Assembly (NCBI GenBank): GCA_025060055.1
Contig: JANXCK010000069.1
Location: 1 to 9,100, forward strand
Origin: Fimbriimonadales bacterium
Lineage (GTDB): Bacteria; Armatimonadota; Fimbriimonadia; Fimbriimonadales; GBS-DC
DNA: 9,100 nt
Direction: 5' to 3'
The stretch's first letter is position 1. Each line of letters starts with the position of its first letter. The notes below the pieces were generated by a model. That model was not told where the DNA came from and made no database searches. It worked only from the letters and a program-made list of their open reading frames with translations. Positions 5,917-9,100 of the stretch are shown here, one piece after another. The position numbers and the translations under genes were made by a program.

Positions 5917-7116
5917 ATGAGCCGATGGAAGTTGTGCCGTGCTGTTGCGCTGTGCATCAGCGGGGCGATTTTGCTCTACTCCACGAGCTGGAGTCAACCG
6001 CTTGATGCAATTCCCAACCCGCGCCAACTCGATGGGGGCTGGGTTGTCGATATGGCGGGCGTGCTGGATGCACCGCGCAAAGCGCAGCTGAACCGCCTCA
6101 TCAGCATGCTGGAACGCGAGACGGGTGCAGAGATTGCTGTTGTCATCCTGCGTCGCACGCAGGGCGCCACGCCTAAAGAGTACGCCACAGAACTGTTCAA
6201 TCGTTGGGGGGTGGGCAAGCGTGGAGCCGACAACGGCGTGCTGATGCTGGTTGCGCTCGGCGATCGGCGCGTGGAAGTCGAGACAGGCTACGGGATGGAA
6301 GCCATCCTGCCCGATGCAGTTGTCGGCGCTATTTTGGATACAGAGGTCGTGCCACGCTTCCGCGCTGGCGACATACCAGGAGGCATGCTCGCGGGTGTGC
6401 AAGCGATTGCGGAGCGTATTCGCACCGCGCAAGCAACAGGAGCCTACGAGCCGCCTGCCACCGCCCCGTACCTTGCCCCAAGCGGCTCGCCCACGCACGC
6501 AACGCCCGAATCGCCGCCGATAGTCGTGCCGTTGGGGATTGTGCTGCTGGGCGCTGGGATGATTCTGCTGCTGGTGTATGTGCTACGCGAGCGTCCCCCG
6601 CGCTGCCCCACTTGCAACCAACCGATGCGCTTGCTGGACGAGGATTCCGATGACGCCTACCTCAACGAACTACAGCGCACTGAAGAGCGGTTGGGCAGCG
6701 TGAACTACCATGTGTGGCGCTGCGAGCCGTGCGCTACCCTCGAAGTCTTACCCAAAGTCGCTCTGTTCCATCCCTATTCCGAATGCCCTGAGTGCGGTGG
6801 GCGCACAGTGTACGAAACGGCGCGCATCGTCCGCAAGCCGACCTACAGGCGCACAGGGCTGGAACTGGTCGCCTACAAATGCAAGAATCCGCGCTGCGGC
6901 TACCGCCTTGAGCAAGAGCGCACTCTGCCTCGACTCGAACGCTACGACGACGAATGGCGTGCCGTCGGCTGGGCAATCGGCAGCGTGCTTGGTGATTCGC
7001 TGTCGAGCGCAGGCAGTCGGTCTGCTGTGGGCGGATTTTCGAGTGGCAGTTCATCAGGTGGCAGCAGCTTTGGCGGTGGCAGCTCGGGCGGTGGCGGTGC
7101 AGGCAGGGGTTGGTGA
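5917..7116 (+). CDS. TPM-domain membrane protein with zinc ribbons and Gly/Ser-rich tail
   Basis: 399 residues. An N-terminal signal or anchor segment (about 7-24) is followed by a TPM (TLP18.3/Psb32/MOLO-1) domain at about 38-170, seen in GGWVVDMAGVLDAPRKAQLN, TGAEIAVVIL, WGVGKRGADNGVLMLVAL, and RRVEVETGYGMEAILPDAVV. A Pro-rich linker (175-201) leads to a membrane segment (203-222). After it come cysteine pairs C230/C233, C269/C272, C290/C293 and C322/C327, enough for two zinc ribbons, probably cytoplasmic. The protein ends in a Gly/Ser tail (about 372-399, GGGSSGGGGAGRGW), typical of the YgcG-like group. Such proteins are membrane-associated and poorly understood; Psb32 acts in photosystem II repair, but no such role is implied here. 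It is immediately followed by a LemA-like gene, a frequent pairing. The zinc ribbons are an unusual addition. Confidence 0.88.
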   Translation: MSRWKLCRAVALCISGAILLYSTSWSQPLDAIPNPRQLDGGWVVDMAGVLDAPRKAQLNRLISMLERETGAEIAVVILRRTQGATPKEYATELFNRWGVGKRGADNGVLMLVALGDRRVEVETGYGMEAILPDAVVGAILDTEVVPRFRAGDIPGGMLAGVQAIAERIRTAQATGAYEPPATAPYLAPSGSPTHATPESPPIVVPLGIVLLGAGMILLLVYVLRERPPRCPTCNQPMRLLDEDSDDAYLNELQRTEERLGSVNYHVWRCEPCATLEVLPKVALFHPYSECPECGGRTVYETARIVRKPTYRRTGLELVAYKCKNPRCGYRLEQERTLPRLERYDDEWRAVGWAIGSVLGDSLSSAGSRSAVGGFSSGSSSGGSSFGGGSSGGGGAGRGW

Positions 7117-7121
7117 ACGGC

Positions 7122-7787
7122 ATGCAAGACCAGCGACTGAACCCTGAACAAGCTCAGGAAGTGATTCGCGAAGCGATTCGGCTCCAGCAGGAACAGGAGA
7201 ACACGATTGAAGCATCGACCTTAGAAGCCAGCGCGGCGGAAATCGGAGTCGATCCCCACCACCTGCGCGAGGCACTGCGCCGCGTGGAACAGGAGCGTGA
7301 ACAGCGCGCCCGTCGCCAGCGCACGCTGCTTCTGACGCTCGCAGGAGTCGCTGCCCTGTTCCTCCTGAACCTGCTTTACAGTCAGCGCGTTCTCAGTCAG
7401 ACGTGGGCGGAGGTACAGCGCAGTCGCGCACAACTGCAAAATGTACAGCAGCGCAAGCAATCGCTCATCCCCGCACTGGAAAATCTGGCGCAGCAGGTAA
7501 ATCAGGCACAGCGTGAACGGCTCCAAATGCTGGCGCATGCGCTGCGCCAGAACCCTAACGATGCCAACGCACTGGCGTTGCAGTTGTTGCGCGACCCTGC
7601 CATGCGCAACGACTGGGCGATTGTGCGCCTGATGGACGAAATCACGGGAAGCGAGAACCGAATTGCCGTCGAACGCAAGCGTTTTGAGGAAGCCGCAATC
7701 CGCTACGAGCAGACTGCCCGCCGATTTCCAGTGAATCTTGCCCGCCCGCTGCTGGGCTACCCTGCACGAATCGACCGCACCGACTGA
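7122..7787 (+). CDS. LemA-like membrane protein with N-terminal helical domain
   Basis: 221 residues from the ATG at 7122. Residues 6-57 form a helical module (EQAQEVIREAIRLQQEQ, then SAAEIGVDPHHLREALRRVE), like short modules seen ahead of membrane segments in other bacterial proteins. A membrane segment follows (about 69-86). The rest (about 88-213) resembles LemA: QNVQQRKQSLIPALENLAQQ (106-125), then SENRIAVERKRFEEAAIRYE (177-196), RRFPVNLARPLLGY (200-213), with long amphipathic helices. Typical LemA starts with its membrane helix, so the N-terminal module is an addition. LemA proteins are small membrane proteins of unknown mechanism, often beside TPM proteins. Alternative starts are a GTG at 7113, overlapping the TPM stop in GTGA (translational coupling), or a TTG at 7110; the choice is uncertain. 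Confidence 0.8.
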   Translation: MQDQRLNPEQAQEVIREAIRLQQEQENTIEASTLEASAAEIGVDPHHLREALRRVEQEREQRARRQRTLLLTLAGVAALFLLNLLYSQRVLSQTWAEVQRSRAQLQNVQQRKQSLIPALENLAQQVNQAQRERLQMLAHALRQNPNDANALALQLLRDPAMRNDWAIVRLMDEITGSENRIAVERKRFEEAAIRYEQTARRFPVNLARPLLGYPARIDRTD

Positions 7788-7821
7788 GAGCGGTATGCTC
7801 CTCAAAGTTCAAATCGTCCTG
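7787..7821 (+). repeat. Degraded copy of the downstream array unit
   Basis: Starting with AGAGCGGT and ending in CTCAAAGTTCAAATCGTCCTG, it matches the two ends of the array unit at 8829-8880 (AGAGCGGT ... CTCAAAGGTTAAATCGTCC), with the middle about 20 nt missing. The rest of 7788-7918 holds only the bL25 promoter. Confidence 0.5.
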
Positions 7822-7883
7822 AAACCCGCAAGGCGCACAGAGGGCAACGGCGTTCGCGATGGCGAGAACGCAATTGCACCTAT

Positions 7884-7912
7884 CGGGTATAATCCGCCGC
7901 TTCTAAGGAGGG
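7884..7912 (+). promoter_or_regulatory. bL25 promoter and ribosome binding site
   Basis: TATAAT at 7888-7893 lies inside a 17-nt block (7884-7900) identical at 16 positions to the cysS promoter block. The predicted start is near 7900. AAGGAGG (7905-7911) is a near-perfect Shine-Dalgarno sequence about 7 nt before the ATG, unlike the leaderless ruvB and cysS. Confidence 0.7.
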
Positions 7913-7918
7913 TAGATA

Positions 7919-8512
7919 ATGGCGACGCACTTCTTCCTCAAGGCAGAGCCACGCGAACTGTTGGGCAAGAAAGCAAAGCGGCTACTGCGGCAGGGCTATG
8001 TGCCAGGCGTGGTGTTCCGCGCCAGTGGCGAATCGACGCCCGTGCAGTTTGAGGAGCGCACTTTGGGGCGTGTGCTACATCAGGCGGGCACAACACACCT
8101 CATCGAACTGGAGTTGAACGGCGAGAAACTCACCACCCTGCTGCGTGAAGTCGATCGGGAACCCATCACAACGCGCATTCGGCATGTGAGCCTGTGGGCG
8201 ATGGCACTGGACGAGCCGATAGAGACCGAAGTGCCCATCGTGCTGGAAGGCGAGTCGCTTGCGCTCAAGTCGGGCGGCGTGCTAATCCATCCTGTCGAGA
8301 AGCTCCGCATCAAGTGCCTGCCCACCCAGATTCCCGAAGCGATTCATGTGAGCCTTGAGCCGCTGCAGAACTTCGGCGACTCGATCCACCTGCGCGACAT
8401 TCAGCTACCTGCAGGTGTGCAGGCACTGGATGACCCCGACACCACCATCGCCTCGGTCTCCGCGCCGAAAGGTGTGGAGGAGGAAGCAGCGGAGGTGGTG
8501 GCGGAGAGCTGA
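7919..8512 (+). CDS. rplY: 50S ribosomal protein bL25 (general stress protein Ctc form)
   Basis: 197 residues, the long Ctc form. The N-terminal domain (about 1-95) binds 5S rRNA and carries the signature GKKAKRLLRQGYVPGVVF (16-33) and, further on, LREVDREPITTRIRHVSLW (75-93). The TL5/Ctc C-terminal beta domain follows (about 97-182: IETEVPIVLEGES, GGVLIHPVEKLRIKCLPTQI, GDSIHLRDIQLPAGV). The tail is acidic (EEEAAEVVAES), as is common. The start is set by AAGGAGG. Its usual partners, prs upstream or pth downstream, are absent; downstream is only repeat DNA, so it seems to be transcribed alone. Confidence 0.95.
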   Translation: MATHFFLKAEPRELLGKKAKRLLRQGYVPGVVFRASGESTPVQFEERTLGRVLHQAGTTHLIELELNGEKLTTLLREVDREPITTRIRHVSLWAMALDEPIETEVPIVLEGESLALKSGGVLIHPVEKLRIKCLPTQIPEAIHVSLEPLQNFGDSIHLRDIQLPAGVQALDDPDTTIASVSAPKGVEEEAAEVVAES

Positions 8513-8566
8513 CGATGCGCTGTCGCCCCCGCCATTTGCACGCGACTCTGTTTCGGATGCCGCATC

Positions 8567-8613
8567 GCCCTCACCTCCTTGTCCCCTCGCCCACTGCGTG
8601 GGAGAGGAGGAAC
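8567..8613. repeat. CCCTCACC-type hairpin repeat, copy 1
   Basis: GCCCTCACC, then a hairpin of 10-bp arms (8585-8594 with 8598-8607, one G-A mismatch). Copies of this general type (CCCTCACCCCC ... GAGAGGGGG) are common intergenic repeats in many bacteria. It shows no T-run, so it is not a classical terminator, although it follows bL25. Confidence 0.6.
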
Positions 8614-8645
8614 TAATACCGATTGGGGTTTCAAATGCTTCATTT

Positions 8646-8696
8646 GCCCTCACCCCCTTGCCCCCTCGCCCTCCGGGAGAGGGGGTTAGGGTGGTG
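8646..8696. repeat. CCCTCACC-type hairpin repeat, copy 2
   Basis: Same layout as copy 1: GCCCTCACCCCC, then an 11-bp hairpin (8661-8671 with 8675-8685), again with one G-A mismatch at the equivalent place. GGGGGTTAGGG (8681-8691) can alternatively pair with CCCTCACCCCC (8647-8657). A CAAATG/CATTTG inverted repeat (8632-8646) separates the two copies. Confidence 0.65.
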
Positions 8697-8752
8697 AAAC
8701 GAGACGATTTCATCTGTGAGGCACTTATGTCCCTCAAATGTGAAATCGTCCC

Positions 8753-8831
8753 TGATTGGTACGATGGCGTTCGCGCCATCGTCAGGCGACGGCGAAACGC
8801 CGTCGTAGCCTGTATCTCCTGCGCGTTTAGA
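8753..8831. repeat. Array spacer 1: two tandem hairpins
   Basis: A 9-bp stem with a TTCG tetraloop (8761-8769 with 8774-8782), then a stem of 5+7 bp (8783-8794 with 8798-8812) closed by AAA with a GTA bulge. Its two hairpins are homologous to those of spacer 3 read in the other direction. Confidence 0.7.
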
Positions 8832-8880
8832 GCGGTCTGATCTTGGAGGCATTTATGTCCCTCAAAGGTTAAATCGTCCC

Positions 8881-8957
8881 TTTTCTACAGGGCGGGTTAG
8901 GAACCCGCCCCTACCCAAAACGCTCTGTAGGGGCGCGTTGAGAACGCGCCCCAAACA
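8881..8957. repeat. Array spacer 2: two tandem hairpins
   Basis: A 9-bp stem (GGGCGGGTT 8890-8898 with 8902-8910) and a 10-bp stem (GGGGCGCGTT 8930-8939 with 8943-8952), each with a 3-nt loop. CTACAG (8885-8890) and CTGTAG (8925-8930) also pair around the first. The stem sequences differ from those of spacers 1 and 3. Confidence 0.7.
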
Positions 8958-9006
8958 GGACGATTTCATATTTGAGGGACTTAAGTGCCTCCAAGATTAA
9001 ATCGCC

Positions 9007-9084
9007 TCGGAATTTGCACGCACAGTTGGTGCGACGGCATTCGTGCCGTCGCAGGCGATGGCAGGAATGCCATCGCCCCAAATC
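9007..9084. repeat. Array spacer 3: two tandem hairpins
   Basis: A 9-bp stem with a TTCG loop (9031-9039 with 9044-9052) and a 10-bp stem with a GGAA (GNRA-type) loop (9054-9063 with 9068-9077). Read on the minus strand they line up with spacer 1, the stem pair next to the loop being A-T here and G-C there. Confidence 0.7.
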
Positions 9085-9100
9085 GGGACGATTTCAAGTT

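Larger units (their letters stand above)
8703..9100. repeat. Regular about 127-nt-period array of quasi-palindromic units and paired hairpins
   Basis: Four related units of about 50 nt lie at 8703-8752 (plus), 8832-8880 (plus), 8958-9006 (minus) and 9085-9100 (minus, cut by the window end), starting 129, 126 and 127 nt apart. Each full unit is an imperfect palindrome with GACGATTT/AAATCGTC-like ends, inner GAGG/CCTC pairs and a core such as CACTTAAGT or CACTTATGT. Spacers are 77-79 nt and each carries exactly two strong hairpins. It has no coding frame. It is not CRISPR: the units diverge from each other, flip orientation, and the spacers are themselves palindromic. The array continues beyond the window. 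Confidence 0.75.

Noticed and set aside
8355..8840. A 161-codon plus-strand frame overlapping the end of bL25 and the repeats.
   Set aside because: The first part is a shifted reading of bL25 and the rest is translated hairpin repeat; no protein features.
8703..9100. CRISPR array.
   Set aside because: Units differ from each other, are inverted part-way, and spacers of 77-79 nt contain palindromes with related sequences; no cas genes nearby.

Overview
The window looks like chromosomal DNA from a moderately GC-rich, free-living and possibly thermophilic bacterium. The hairpin-rich intergenic style, the short -10-proximal leaders and the gene types fit an Armatimonadota-like lineage, but that placement is an inference and the sequence does not prove it. 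Most genes are housekeeping or envelope functions; the unusual material lies between them.

Layout. 1-720 (minus): 3'-truncated Rpn-type PD-(D/E)XK nuclease, cut by the window edge. 803-1846 (plus): ruvB, apparently leaderless. 1843-2391 (minus): small membrane-anchored protein with a pseudopilin-like segment, overlapping the end of ruvB by 4 nt. 2478-3539 (minus): lone Mu gp29-like (DUF935) phage portal protein with no other phage gene in view, lying 52 nt downstream of cysS (3592-5016, minus). 5017-5240: divergent promoter region with a candidate structured small RNA (about 5110-5239, plus) ending in a strong intrinsic terminator. 5285-5852: two non-coding hairpin-rich elements with IS-like ends. 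5917-7787 (plus): a two-gene unit, a TPM-domain protein with zinc ribbons followed by a LemA-like protein. 7919-8512 (plus): ribosomal protein bL25/Ctc. 8513-9100: non-coding, two copies of a CCCTCACC-type hairpin repeat and then a regular array with a period near 127 nt, which runs off the end.

How it works together. RuvB (recombination), CysS (Cys-tRNA charging) and bL25 (5S rRNA binding) are core functions. TPM and LemA proteins are commonly neighbours and probably act together at the membrane. Six candidate promoters share a GG directly before a TAnAAT-like -10. The cysS and bL25 promoters are identical at 16 of 17 positions, which suggests one common housekeeping promoter type, used leaderless for ruvB and cysS.

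The best candidates for something undescribed are the about 127-nt periodic array of quasi-palindromic units and paired, covarying hairpins (8703-9100), the terminator-ended structured RNA at 5110-5239, and the orphan portal protein. No tRNA, rRNA, CRISPR or complete transposase gene was found.
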